Assembly: GCF_963678635.1 (NCBI RefSeq)
Contig: NC_087062.1
Location: forward strand, 12,258,670-12,322,669
Length of the DNA stretch: 64,000 bases
Source: Symsagittifera roscoffensis
Lineage: Eukaryota > Xenacoelomorpha > Acoela > Convolutidae
Direction: 5' to 3'
A model generated the notes under the pieces. It saw nothing but the letters and a program-made list of their open reading frames with translations, made no database searches and was not told the DNA's origin. Position numbers and translations under genes: made by a program. The stretch's first letter is position 1; each line of letters opens with the position of its first letter. Shown here piece by piece: positions 1 through 11,618 of this stretch.

Positions 1-1658
1 AAAGAAGGACAGAGAGAAGACCGGATTCGCGTGCGAGTTGGGATTGTACCAGAAGCAGGCCAATCAGGCGGAAATAAAGGAGGGATTCTCGTTTCTGGAC
101 AAAGAAACTTATGAAGCGCTTCCCTTAACGAGATGGTTGGATAAGTCTGGACATCCAATTCCAGGGCACCCAGAGTTACCTGTAGAGAAAGCAGCCGAGA
201 TAAAGATCCTGTCCAAGGAGGACCCGGTCCCCTTGGATCTGTTGCTGCGCTCGAACCTGGTCCAGCAAGAACTCTCTCGCATGAATATAAACAACCTCTC
301 ATTATTGGATAAAACGGTGCAAGTCACACCACAAGTGATGCGGATGCTGGGTGGATTGTTAGAAAGAAAAGTGACCAGAGATGACCCCGAGTGGACAGCT
401 GCAGTGGCATCGCTAACAGTCAGTAAGAAAGTGAAGATCATGCCGTCCAGACGACAGCACGAAGAGAATGAGAGGGATTGTAGGACAATAGTTCAGCAAC
501 TAGTATCCTCAATACCCCAAGAGATTTTAACCAGTACTTCTTACGGACAGAAAGAACAGGGAAGCAGCAAGCGAAAGAAAACCGTCACCTTCGTGGACCA
601 GGATAAGGAAGCTAAAAAGGTAGAACAAAATCGGCTGCAAGACTATTTGTCCGGGGAGACGAATGATGAAAGGAACCAGCGATCACAAGATCAACACCCG
701 GGACAAGAAAATTTGTCCGGGGAGTCTGAGATAGACGAGAAAATTCCTGATGAGAAACAGGACCTAGAGAACAAGGTTTTGTCAGGGGAGTTCAGATGGA
801 TGCGAAGAAGGCACAGACATGATCTGGAGGAGCGTGCAGTCTCCAGCACAACCTCTTCGACGGATGATGATTCCCGAAACTCAGGAATGGACACCTATTT
901 AGACAGGAAATCGAGTACGGGATCAGAACTGTCAGAACTAGCGATACACACGCTACTAGTGGAAACTCGGGCAAGGGACCTGGACAGAGAGGTGTATCAG
1001 GATCCTGACAGCGATCGCTACCTTATACCAAGCGAAAGAGTCTTTGACAACGCAGCGGATGACTTAGAAACGATAGCGGTATCGAAACGTTCGATAAGCC
1101 TGTTGCCGCAGAAAGAGGTAGTCAGGACTGATCTTCAGCCGTTTGAACAAGAAACACAACCGTTGGCGAAGATTTGGTGCGTTAAGATGGAAGAAGACAC
1201 ACATCAGCCCAACGAGCTGAATAGTCAGATGAGGGTCATGAAGACATACTTGAAGGCGACATACAGACTCTCGGACCTTCTAAGAGCGCAGAGAAATGAT
1301 CGCATGACAAGCAACCTGAAAAGGTGGATCGAGAATGGTTCTCCGGATAAAGGGGACCTCGAGGAGGATAGTTATCGCATCCTGAGACAATATTTCATGC
1401 AGAAGGAAGGGAGGTTATATTTGAACAAGGACGGGATCGTGGCTTGCAAAAGAAGAGAGGAAGACAGAGTCCTATACAAGTATAACGCGATAGTGTTACC
1501 GCAACTCTATCAGACAGAACTATTATTCAGGTCACATGATCAGATGGGCCATCAGGGGATCGACAAAGTATATAAGAGGATCCTGAAGCGCTTTGAGTGG
1601 CCTGGGATGAAAAAGGCATGCGAGAAATGGGTAACAGCATTTCTGTCATGCCAACAGG
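1..1658 (+). pseudogene. Gag-Pol fragment (RT remnant, linker, integrase zinc domain) of the giant Ty3/gypsy element
   Basis: The frame is open from the left edge to a stop at 1688-1690. It matches unit 1 at 19384-21041 almost base for base (about ten differences in 1.65 kb by eye). It begins at the end of the first RT block, then jumps directly into the RNase H-integrase linker, so it carries the same RT/RNase H deletion as unit 1. The linker holds the repeated LSGE motif. The fragment ends in the integrase HHCC zinc-binding domain, where the first Cys of the CX2C pair reads Phe (TAFLSC instead of TACLSC). Homology stops at CCAACAGG (1651-1658) and AT-rich flank follows. No true start codon is present. 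The left part of this copy lies outside the window, so whether it is truncated or part of a longer insertion cannot be seen. Confidence 0.9.
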
Positions 1659-2210
1659 AAATAAAACATAACTGTCTAAAAATCGATTAAAATCTAATAA
1701 AACATAATTTTCTAAATTGTTTTTGACATAATTTAGCTAGATAATGAACTATTTTTTTTAAAAAACCATGAAATCTATCAAGTGAGCAAATCAATTTTTT
1801 AGTTTTTTACTTTTCTTCAAAACCCAATAAAACTTTGAGGCTTCTTTTGCTATTTCTGCATTTTGAGAATCAGGTGTCAAAAAATGCTACTTGCAATTCC
1901 TCAACGGTTTTGTTACTATACTACATGATTTGTGTGTTTGAGTTTATTTATGCATTTGAATGTATCAACCAAGTTTTGTGCACAACATCTTGCTACCTAT
2001 TCAATTTTTTCACATGGGACAATTTTCTTTAAACAATTACAATCTAATGGTAAAAAATTACAGAAAACCTTCTGAAAAACTGCAAAAATTTAACATTACA
2101 TCAGAAATTGAACTACGCAACTTTTCGCAGCTTTTGGGGTAATAAAAAATTAAAATTTCAAAGCTTCACTCGAGGTTTTTAAGCTTCTCCTTCTTTCTGC
2201 AGATTTCTAT
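1659..2210. other. AT-rich DNA with no recognisable gene
   Basis: This follows abruptly after the Gag-Pol fragment. It is AT-rich with short A/T runs and frames of 60-65 codons that resemble no family known to me. No terminal repeat or target duplication of the upstream fragment is evident. Confidence 0.5.
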
Positions 2211-2570
2211 TTATAAATTTCGATTAATTTCAATTTCAGTCAATACAAAATCATGGTAATTAGTTTTGAATATCAGAATGTGAACATAATTCATGGTGGT
2301 TGAAATATTATGGTCCATGCACGTTTTAGTGTTAACTGTAACTCTCGTTGTTTCACAATTTCGAACAATGAAATCATAATCAGCTAGTATTTCAAGATAG
2401 TCATTTTCTTGTTCCGTTGTTCTGATTGCATTCAAGTCAATGTTGAAATCTCCCAAAATGCAAAGTTCTCCTTCAATGGTTTCAAGTCGTTCAAAAAATT
2501 CTAACATACGAAAAGAGTAACAAATTTCATCAATGGTAGACAATAGTTTGGGCCTAACTATAGACGACAA
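2211..2570 (-). pseudogene. Non-LTR retrotransposon endonuclease (APE/EEP) fragment
   Basis: The minus-strand frame of 119 codons contains the exonuclease-endonuclease-phosphatase signature: a CILGDFNIDL block near residue 38, a later CETTRVTV block, a CMDHNI block, and a YHDFVL segment near the end. These match the GDFN, TR..S..DH and terminal DH positions of LINE endonucleases of the CR1/L2/Jockey group. Only the C-terminal half of the domain is present and no RT follows in frame, so this is a dead remnant. The clade is not resolved. Confidence 0.7.
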
Positions 2571-3689
2571 AGTAATTTCAACACAGCTGAACAGCCCTAT
2601 AGTACCTGATGTAAATTGCGAAAATTCCGCCAGTAATAGTTTATTTAAGTCGGGAGATTTTTTTTCGAACTCCTTTCAATAATTGTGCCAATGTTTTCGG
2701 CCAACAATATCATGATTTGTTTTTGGCTCATTCACTTTTGGTCTAGCTAAAGAAGTTGTTCCTGGATTAATCCTTGATTTGATAAATTTCATCAACACCT
2801 TAAGCTTGGACTAATTTATGTCCTCGAAAATTGGAGTGTTAATAAGTCAGCTAAAGTATAAACCAACCGAAATTGCGGAAAGTATATAAGCCAGCCAAAA
2901 AATTACAACATATGAACATATTTTGCGCAACTTTCGTAGCTATTAAATAAGTGTTACATAATTATTAGTTAACAATTATGCATAATCGACTGGCTTATAC
3001 TTCGATTGTTTTATATATCATCAAATAATGCTATTTTGATTTGCAATTAACACTTGGCAAACCCACAAAAAATCTGTATACATGCCCGGTCCTCAAAAGT
3101 AAAAAAAATGATCAGTTCTTAGTCAGACGTTCCGTCGTTTACACTGGTTCTTGAATAAAAACGTCTAAAAAAGCTGAAACTGTTTTTTTTTCAGAATGTT
3201 GGCCAAATTAAAACCAGAAAAACTTATGAGATAACCTATCTGTTTCTAGTCTGAATGCTAAGCATAAACTAAAAAAAGCGTCTAAAATGGCCCAAGCGTT
3301 TGCATAACTTTCCTATATACGTTATTAAAAATAAATTTTTTTGTCCCATGTTTTGCTGATTTATTTTATTAAGTTTCTCTTACCTGTAATTATTTGATAT
3401 GAACGAGTTGATCCAATTTTCTCAAATTGAGTTAGTTATATCAAACAAATGTCTAGGATATTTTGTTCTATAAATTACAAGAACATAATGACCATTTACC
3501 AAAAACGATTCCCATGATTTGCAATCCCCTGGAATATCTAATTGTCCTCTCTCACGAAGATTAAAACTGTTTAAAATGATCCCATTAGGAATAAAGAACT
3601 TTTCGAGAAACTGAATATAGGTCTATTGCTAAAATTGTTTAGTTTGGCTCGTCTATAGCTAAAATTGTTCAGTTTTGCTGAAAAACCTG
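2571..3689. other. AT-rich intergenic DNA, nothing recognised
   Basis: No frame longer than 60 codons and no clear repeat structure was found. It lies between oppositely oriented retroelement remnants and is probably decayed repeat DNA. Confidence 0.4.
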
Positions 3690-4545
3690 TACAAGGAGAT
3701 CCGGAAGTATTGATGAAAGCTGCAAATGAATTACATCCTTAACTTTTGTTTGATTTGGACAAGGCTAACGAGAAAAACAATATAGTCTTTCTCGACATCA
3801 ATGGTAACGTAAAATCACGCAAAAACGTTACCTTTGGATGGTATCAAAAATCAAAAGACACAGGGACAGTATTTAAATTTTAGAAGCCCTTCATTTTGAA
3901 TTACGTTCGAAGAAACAGAAATCCATGGGTTGAAAAACTAAATCAATTACTGATAAGATTGCCTCGAGGACTTTCGACAGAATCATCAAAGGAAAAGTCA
4001 ACATGACACCTGTCAAAATAAAGGGGGTAGTGCTCCATTATAATGACACATAACCCATGATGGTGGTACAGTACCCAGGTAATGTAAGTCTGTTTTTTGC
4101 AATATTGGTGCGGAACATTGTCAAGGTAACAATTGCCTTCAAAACCAGAAGATTGAAAACCTTCCTACCATCTTTGAAAACTTCTTTTACGCTTGAATCA
4201 ATATCAAATATAAGTCACCAGGTATCATGTTTTGGATGTGAGTCCAACAATGATGACAAAACGGTTCGTTATTTATCCATTAGAATAGGAACACCGAAAA
4301 GAGGATTCATCCGTGATACAACCTCTGTGGCAGTGGGGAAGTGAGGACACAAATGCAGACGGGATTGTCATTGGAAATTAGAGTCAAAGCTAATGATTTT
4401 AACCGCAGTTCGGATTTAGAACCAGAGACCGAAAAGTATTACGCGCGATGAGTATGGGAGCAGGGAATTGTCAATTCAATTATACTTTTGCAATTTAATA
4501 TTATCAGTCCCTGGATTTATTATTATGAGACGAGACAGAGTCCTT
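3690..4545 (+). mobile_element. Penelope-like element remnant (end of RT and GIY-YIG region)
   Basis: Broken plus-strand frames read a FLDINGNVKS block followed by WYQKSKDTGT and LNYVRRN, the usual RT thumb-region order of Penelope-like elements (FLD...W(Y/H)RK..DT...). Around 4140 a RRLKTFLPSLKTSF block is followed by a Cys-x2-Cys segment (CFGCES) and a TVRYLSIRIG stretch, which resembles the linker and GIY-YIG (YVGQT.R.L..RI) region. Several stops interrupt the frames, so the copy is dead. The assignment rests on motif order only. Confidence 0.55.
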
Positions 4546-6760
4546 GAATACAATCATCGTAATGCAGACGGGTACGCCACAGAGACTACCAGAAAGAATG
4601 AATGATCCTCCAAGCACAGTTTGGTTTGTCGCAAGAAATGTCAAACAAGCCATTCTATATTCTAAATTAAAACTGAAAGATAAAGATATAGACGTTTTTA
4701 TTTCTGAAAAAATTACTGTTGCTAGGAATGGAACGCTTACGCAACTGAAAAAAAAAACAACCTTCGTCAGTTAAACGTTTTTATTCGTGATGGAAACTTA
4801 TTTTTCTTTATGAAAAACACCCAAACTCAAAAACTGATTGTGAAAGTTTTTTTCGATCCATAAACTGTGTTTGGATATTATCCGAAAATGATCAGAAATT
4901 TGTTTGAAAAAGTTGCCTTCAAGTGGTTTTTCTTTATTACCTGGAGCTCTGACAAAGGCTTTATTGCATGCCTTATTTTTAAAAAAGGTGATGTCGAAAC
5001 TATATCAGGGCCTCATATCACCTATCAAAACTTTTTGAATTTAACTGATAAGTACCGTAAAATTTGAAACATATGCATCGAAATTTTCAATGTATAAGAA
5101 GCAAACGCAGTCAATTGAAACAATTGCTTTCAAAACCAGAAGGTTGAAAACCTTCCTACCATCTTTAAAATCTTCTCTTATGAGTCAATATCAAAAATAA
5201 GTCAACAGATATCATGTTTTGGATGTGAGTCCACCAATGATAACAAAACTGTTCGACATCTATCCTTTAGAATAGGAACACCGAGAAAAGTGTTCATGCT
5301 TAAGACAACCACTGTGGCAGTGTGGAAGTGAGGACAAAAATGCAGACGGGATTGTCATTGGAAGTTAGAGACAAAGCTAATGGTTAACCCCAGTTAGGAT
5401 TTAGAACTAGAGACCAAAAATTATTGCGCTCGATGAGTATGGGAGCACGGAATTGTCAATTCATTTATACTTTTGCATTTTAAGTTTATAAGTCCTGGAA
5501 TTAATATTATGAGGCGAGAAAGAGTCTTTGAATACAATCATCGTAATGAACTGAAATTTGATATTTGAAATTGCGTTAAAAAAGTAAACTCAAATAAGCG
5601 TTTTCGCACATTTTTGTGAACCTCCAGGTTTTAAAAAACTGAACTATCTGTACAGAATGATCGAAGGCAAACTTTCGGAGGCAAATTGTCGGAGAGGGTT
5701 TATTTGCCATAGTTTTTTTGCGTTAAAATGGTTTTTTGACAAAAATTGTAGCCTAATTGTTCTGATAAACTTTTTGAATAGGAAATCCCTGTTTATTATG
5801 TCAACTTCAGATTAACAAAAGAGCGAAGGGATATCGCAAAAGAGTACAAACTTCTGCCACTGACATGAAGTAACTTGCACTGGGAAAATTAAAAAAACAC
5901 TGAAGCGTGCACAGCCTGGATTCCATTTTAGGTGCCAACACGAATCACCAAGGAATTCTTTGACCGAGACTTCCTGCGTGGTTTCTTAGCTTGAGTTTCA
6001 ACAGCTGAAACTGGAAGTAAAGGATTCACAAAAAACTGACAATATTGCTCCTTATGTGAAGTCAGAGGACATCGAAAATTACAATAGAGGAGAAAGTTTG
6101 AAAATTTATGGACTGGAATACAAGAAGCTGAGACCAATGCGCAGCTGGAGCAAAAAAAAAGGTACCTGAGCACTGTGAGATTGAACTGGGTGTGGACATT
6201 AAGATTGGTGACAATTGTTTATGCATCAAACTGCCAAAAAGAAGGAATGATACTCCAATCATAGTGTGGTTTGTCGCAAGAAAGGTCAAATAAGCCCTTC
6301 TGTGTTCTAAATCAAAACTGAAAGATAAAAATATAGACGTTTTTAATTCTGAAGAAATTACTGTCGCTAGAAAGGGAACACTTATGCAACTGAAAAAAAC
6401 CCTCGTCTGTTAAATGTTGTTACTCGTGATGGAAATTTATTTTTTTTTATAAAAACACCCAAACTCAAAAACTGATAGTGAAATGTTTTTCGATCTACAA
6501 ACTGTGTTTGGATGGGAACCGAAAATGATCAGAAATTTGTCAGAAAAAGTTGTTTTCAAGTGATTCTCTTAATTACCTGGAGCTCTGACAATGGCTTTTT
6601 TGCGTGCCTTCTTGTAAAATAAGGTGATGTAGTAGCTAATTCAGGGCCTAATATTACCTCACTAAATTTTTTGAATTTCACTGATAAATACCGTAAAAAT
6701 TTGAGTTATGTGCATCCAAATTTTCAATATAAAAGAAGCAAACGCAGTCAATTGAAAAGA
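4125..6760 (+). repeat. Direct duplication of a Penelope-plus-LINE segment
   Basis: The segment 4130-4563 is repeated at 5115-5548 (for example the shared phrases AACCTTCCTACCATCTTT and GATTGTCATTGGAA). The following 4564-5100 is repeated at about 6220-6760, including GATCAGAAATTTG and AGCAAACGCAGTCAATTG. The second copy carries about 670 extra bases (5549-6219). The copies differ at many positions, so the duplication is old. Confidence 0.75.
4546..4860 (+). pseudogene. LINE ORF1-like fragment, copy 1
   Basis: The frame from 4544 reads a PPSTVWFVARNVKQAIL block, then LKLKDKDIDVFISEKITVAR, then a frame break and a DGNLFFFMKN-like stretch. This is the pattern of the RNA-binding domain of L1/CR1-type ORF1 proteins, where a hydrophobic F..R..K..IL is followed by an L..K.I.I.E.LT motif and RDGxIF. 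A stop follows. The second copy at 6240-6480 has decayed further. Confidence 0.5.
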
Positions 6761-6875
6761 CTCGTCAATGACATGGGACCAACGTCATTCTTGGTATTCG
6801 GAAACCCGGCTACAAAACAACGATAGCAAAAAATTCTCGAATGTTTTATTAACCTCTCATGAACTTTTCTGGTGT

Positions 6876-8270
6876 CATAGAAGCAAGGAAAATGTTAAGA
6901 AAACAGCAGACGGTGATATGTTTTTGTTCCTAGGATTTAAGCTCTCCGCGAACGACTTGATTTGATTTTATTTGACCAATCAAACTTTGATTCCTTTAGG
7001 ATTGAGTGTCTTACTAATTTCTCAAAAAATCCTAAGATTAAAATGCTAATTAAAAAAGTTATAACCCCAATAAGTTCAAGCTAAGTTTCTGGAAGATTTG
7101 ACTCTTTATATTGATAATTCAAAGTCAGTAGTTGACTCGACTACGATCATGGGTGATTTTAACATAAATTACTTAAATGATTGCGAAAAGAAAAATATTG
7201 ATACGATAACTGTGCCTTAAGGACTCAACATTGCCAGTCCTGATGAAACAACCCGAGTACGTAAATCTACAAGCCCCCATTCGGTTTATATAAATCGTAA
7301 GCAGAATACACAAGCAAATACATTGTGTTTGATACTCTTACAAAACTGATCAATTCGCAGAATTTTATAATACCAACATAGCTCAGAGTGCTAGAAAATC
7401 AAATTCAGTTTATAATTTTGACAAAAATAAATACAGAAATGAATGATTTTTGCAGAAAATTGTCAGAGCGCCCATTAACTCGAATTTTTTCCTGTAATTC
7501 TGTTTCTTAAATGTTTTTGTTTGTAAAACTAATTCTTTCTGCATTAGAGAAGCATGCTCCATACGTAAAAGCAAATATCGAAACAAAAGAGTTACTATAA
7601 TAGAAAAGCAATGTTAGATAACGAGTGTAAGACAGAACTGAAACATTTCCAACAGTTTTATTAGTAATATAAAATTAATTCTGTCTAATTAGCTGGTCTT
7701 CCTATAGCATTTAGAAAAACCCATTGAGTAAAATGATAAGAACAAATCAATGTCTCAAAGTCATGTTTTAATGAAATAAACTCACTGAATTCTCCTTGGT
7801 AAATAAATAATAAATTGAGATGCTCGGAAAGTGCATCAGCAGTTATTAAAATGAAAAACTCACTAGGAGATTTTTGGTCAACAAAAAAGGCATTGTAGAT
7901 CATTTTAACATAATTTTTTTAAATCTAGGTAGAATAAGCAGAATACACAAATTGATAGTATTCTATTAATTTAAAAGAAATGTCAGCTGAGATTTCTTTG
8001 TCATAGAAGCAAAGTAAATGTTAAGAAAACAGCAGACGGTGATATGTTTTTGTTCCCAGGATTTAAGCTCGCCGCGAACGACTTGATTTGATTTTCTTTG
8101 ACAAATCAAACTTTGATTCCTTTGGGATTGAGTGTCTTACTAATTTCTCAAAAAATCCTAAGATTAAAATGCTAATTAAAAAAAATTATAACCCCAATAA
8201 GTTCAAGCTAAGTTTCTGGAAGATTTGGCTCTTTCTATTGATAATTCAATATCAATAGTTGACTCGACTA
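6876..8270 (+). repeat. Pair of 270-bp direct repeats in LINE debris (6876-7143 and 8003-8270)
   Basis: Both copies start near AAGCAAGGAAAATGTTAAG/AAGCAAAGTAAATGTTAAG and run through CAGCAGACGGTGATATG and CCCCAATAAGTTCAAGC to a GTTGACTCGACTA end. They flank about 860 bp containing a LINE endonuclease piece. The duplicated LINE segment suggests recombination between two related copies. Confidence 0.75.
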
Positions 8271-9480
8271 AGATTAAAAAGCTAAAATCCTAAGATTGAT
8301 AGAGTGAATTCTATGAGAAAATTTTCCATAAACAAAAAATTGCAGATCTAAATTATTACAAATTATTTATTCTTCTCGACAAAAGATGCAGCTCTCTACT
8401 TTACTGAATCAATAAGGAATGAAATTGCAGATAAAAGAAAATAAAGCTTGCTGATCTACTAGATCAATCAAAGTCCTTCGATTCAATATTCCTCAAAATT
8501 TTATTGAGTAAGTTAAAAACACTCAACTTTTCATTATCTTCACTGAAGGTTTTTAGAAAATTATTACAAAAAAGGTGTAAAACTTAAAGAAACAAATTTT
8601 GACTGGATAAAACTTAAACAAAGAATACCGCAAAGTTTGCTCTCGGACCTCCAATATACAATTTTTATGTTAAGAATATATGAATGCGCCAATTAGATCA
8701 ACTAAAATAGTTTAATATGCAGACGATTGTCTCGATTTTTGTAGTGACATAAAGTCTGCAGCAGCTCTATGTATTTGCAGAAAAGCTTGACTTCCCTCGA
8801 AGATCTTTTTGAAACCACATTTTGCATCTAATTGCACTGAAAACCTAAGTCAAAAATATTTCTCAGAAAAATGAGGAACGAGCTTGCAAATATATTAGCA
8901 TCGGAAACAAATTGGCCACAAAAAAAAACGAATGTAAGTATCTGGGCATGAAGTTAGACAAACACCTGACTTTACAAAGGCAGTTTAAAATTATTTTGAG
9001 AAACATGGCTGCAGCTTGGATTTGGATTTTTCATCTCTTTTTATGCAACATTTGTCCAATTCTTTATTATTATCTTTCAAAAAGAGATGATATGCGCATT
9101 AAAACAAGCATTTTTTCGTTCGAAACTCAAGTCTAAAGACCTCAGACTAAGCAAAGTTAAAGTAAGTGTCAGAAAGACTTTTAAACACAATGCAATATGT
9201 CATTTGTTTCAGTACGTCAAAAACGAAAAAGAACTTATTAAACATGACCTGTTCTTACCGACAGCCAATTTTCAATTTAATTTGAGGTCTAACATCAGTG
9301 TCTTTCTATGTGACTTCTGTTAGCTGGAACTCACTACCGTCACATATTCGGGACATTAGTTTAAGTCAATTTCTTTTCAAAAGTAGACTGAAAAAACGTT
9401 TTTTCAAGATTCAACTAAAATCAAATGTCGAAATAAGCAATGCTCATATTTGGCAGGATTTCCGTAATTAGTAACCCATC
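7090..9480 (+). mobile_element. Degenerate LINE: endonuclease, RT and C-terminal pieces
   Basis: At about 7147 the plus strand reads MGDFNINYLND and further on DETTRVRKS, the LINE endonuclease GDFN and TR blocks. From about 8450 broken frames read LLDQSKSFDSI...LLSKLKTLNFS, the RT D.SKAFD motif, then a decayed PQ...LGP block and an ADDC-like block near 8720. At 8912-9136 CKYLGMKLDKHLTLQRQF matches the post-RT YLG..LD motif, and 9280-9470 resembles the usual C-terminal WN.LP..I segment. Many stops and shifts are present. Order and strand fit one CR1/L2/Jockey-type LINE. Confidence 0.65.
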
Positions 9481-9876
9481 AACTCAATTGTCTACACAAA
9501 CTTAGCGCTGCCACATTAATTTTTTACGTTCTACAAAGTATACTTTTTATAAGTTACACTAATTTGTATATTAAGCGTTATGCTTTCTCTAAACATTAAT
9601 TGCAGTGTCCTTCTCTCTCTCTTTCTCTCTTGTTTTGGTTCGGTAAAACATAATACTAAACTAAAACAAAACCATTTAAACAAAAAAAATATGACAAGTT
9701 AAACCTCTCCGACATTTTGCCATCGAGCACTTTTACTATCATGTATTTTTTAACTGCTATGGGTTTCGTTTTTTCAAATTGTTGCTTCTCAAAGCGGTAA
9801 ACTGATAGCTTTGAGCTTGTTCTAGATCTCATTTCCAACCAGCATTCTTTATAATTTGTACGGTTACATAGCAGTA
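9481..9876. other. AT-rich spacer after LINE remnant
   Basis: It contains a short (TC)n tract near 9611-9630 and no supported gene. The tract could be close to the 3' end of the LINE remnant. Confidence 0.35.
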
Positions 9877-10052
9877 TTTAGACAACGGCGTATTCAGACA
9901 CGTCAGTATTTCGCCAAATACTGTTTTAACCAATCAGAATCGAGACAAGGAAGAAATTATTAAATAATAATTATTTATTTTGGATTATTTGTGTCTTATC
10001 TCGATTCTGATTGGTTCATAGATCATTTGTCTGAAAACGCGGTTGCCTTAAA
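9877..10052. mobile_element. Palindromic MITE-like element
   Basis: An outer inverted repeat pairs TTTAGACAACGGCGTATTC (9877 on) with the complement of the segment ending near 10052 (GAAAACGCGGTTGCCTTAAA). A perfect 18-bp inner inverted repeat (AACCAATCAGAATCGAGA, 9928-9945, with 9999-10016) flanks an AT-rich loop. No ORF is present. The foldback structure is typical of a miniature inverted-repeat transposon; the superfamily is not determined. Confidence 0.6.
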
Positions 10053-10087
10053 ACAGTCTGCACTCCAGTTTGTACCTACTGTCAATT

Positions 10088-10911
10088 TGTGACACTCGAC
10101 CAGAATGTACGAGAATGCAATTTTGCAATCGAATTTTTATTGGAACATCTAGTCGGGAAGATTGATGGTTTTAATAAATTAGCGACGTTTTTTGAACGAT
10201 TGGACAACTTTTAACAGACATGCTGATTTTTAAAATTTCGATTTGGACGTGAAAAGACACGTTACCATTTTTATTTCACACACACAAAAACAGAATTCAA
10301 GAGAGAACAACAATAGTCCCCGTGAAAAACAACAACCAAAAAACGACAGCAGATTGGAATTGTAGATTATCAGGAACCGTTCCGAGTTGTAACGATTGTG
10401 CCGCTACAATCGTTACAGAGCAGTTCACAAGAACCAGGAAGGGTGTTGGTACGACGTGTCCAGCCTTCCGGAAATAAATAAGGATTCTTTTTCCCCGGAT
10501 TCAAAAATCCGGAGGGGTCTCGGGATTGGGACTCAAACTGTTTTACATAAACTTTCAGCTTCCTGGTCATGCCCTGAGTTGAATTTAAAAACATCTAGAT
10601 TCATTTTCAGATAATAAGAAGGTAGGAGTTGAGGGAAAGAGTTGATCCATCTTCGATGGAGATGATGCTTTTTATCTACTGAGCAAAAACAATAGTAATA
10701 TAATGAATAGTAATAGCCCTGTTTTTAGGAGTGACCTCGTGGTCTGGGGATACTGAGACCTAGCCATGAGCTCCCTTTTTTGCATATAATTAAGATAATT
10801 TGAGCGTTCTGGTCAAAGCCGGAAAGCAGTAACGTTTTGTCGACCCGATGTTAGGAAAACCACCATTTTCAGAGACGGTTAAAAGCATGTAGAGCTTTGT
10901 TTAGACGCTAG
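10088..10911 (+). repeat. LTR A: left part of an older solo LTR split by the composite insertion
   Basis: It begins TGTGACACTCGACCAGAATG, the same start as the other LTRs here, and follows LTR B at lower identity through to TTTAGACGCTAG, where it breaks off 1 base before LTR B. The missing end (CCAGTC...GAATGTTACA) is found 38 kb away at 49157-49228, after LTR D. A plus the right piece make about 896 bp, close to the 924 bp of LTR B. Flanking bases ATT (10085-10087) and ATT (49229-49231) fit a 3-bp target duplication. Confidence 0.8.
10388..10417 (+). other. Conserved hairpin 1 in LTR A
   Basis: A perfect 12-bp stem (TGTAACGATTGT, 10388-10399, with 10406-10417) encloses a 6-base loop, GCCGCT. 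The same position in the other LTRs holds a hairpin with different but still paired bases, so pairing is conserved while sequence is not. Confidence 0.75.
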
Positions 10912-11235
10912 TGTGACATTCGGCCAGAATGTGAAAAATGCAATCTCTGCAGAATTCGAATTTTTAGCAGCGAGCCTTCCGGATTGGTGATTATTAAGAA
11001 TTAAGAACGTTATTGGAACGATTGGCCAAACAGTGAGGGCTAGAATATTCTGGTATTTTAAAATTTTAAAAATTCGAAGTGATGACGTAACATTTCTGAG
11101 AAACGTCAGAAACGGCCATTTTGGCAAAGAAGAAAAAGAAAAGCACAAGAACAACATTAGCTGCGCTAACAACAACTACGGAATTGAGATTGAAAAACGA
11201 CAGCGATTTACAGAGTAACAGAGAACACTCCGAGT

Positions 11236-11265
11236 TGCAACTATTGTACTGCTTCAATAGTTGCA
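11236..11265 (+). other. Conserved hairpin 1 in LTR B
   Basis: An 11-bp perfect stem (TGCAACTATTG with CAATAGTTGCA) encloses loop TACTGCTT. Versions are at 47722-47753 in LTR C (13-bp stem, loop GCTGCT) and 48558-48587 in LTR D. Compared with LTR A, two base pairs are changed on both sides. Confidence 0.8.
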
Positions 11266-11583
11266 GGGCCGTTGCAGACAACGGTGAAGGGTGAAAGACG
11301 GCCTTCCGGATTAAGGGGAAATCAGGATTAACGAGCTTGATCCAGCGGATTCATCAATCCGGAAGGGTAAAGGAACTGAAACTTTTATCCTGTTACGTAA
11401 ACTTTTAGCTTCCTGTCATGTCCTGACTTGAATTTAATTGATATCTAGATTCATTTTGATAAAGATGAGAAGCTAGGAGTTGGGGCAAAGGGTTGATCCA
11501 TCTTCGATGGAGATGATGATTTTTATCTACTGAACAAAAACAATAGTAATATAATAAGTAGTAGCCCTGTTTTTAGGAGTGAC

Positions 11584-11618
11584 CTCGTGGTCTGGGGATA
11601 CTGAGACCCAGCCATGAG
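11584..11618 (+). other. Conserved hairpin 2 in LTRs
   Basis: CTCGTGG pairs with CCATGAG (one G-U pair), then CTGGG pairs with CCCAG, closing a loop GATACTGAGA. Equivalent structures lie at 10736-10770 (LTR A, with CCTAG giving a further G-U), 48078-48112 (C) and 48906-48940 (D). This is the best-conserved block among the four LTRs, including the diverged A and C. An RNA role in the R/U5 region is inferred, not shown. Confidence 0.6.
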
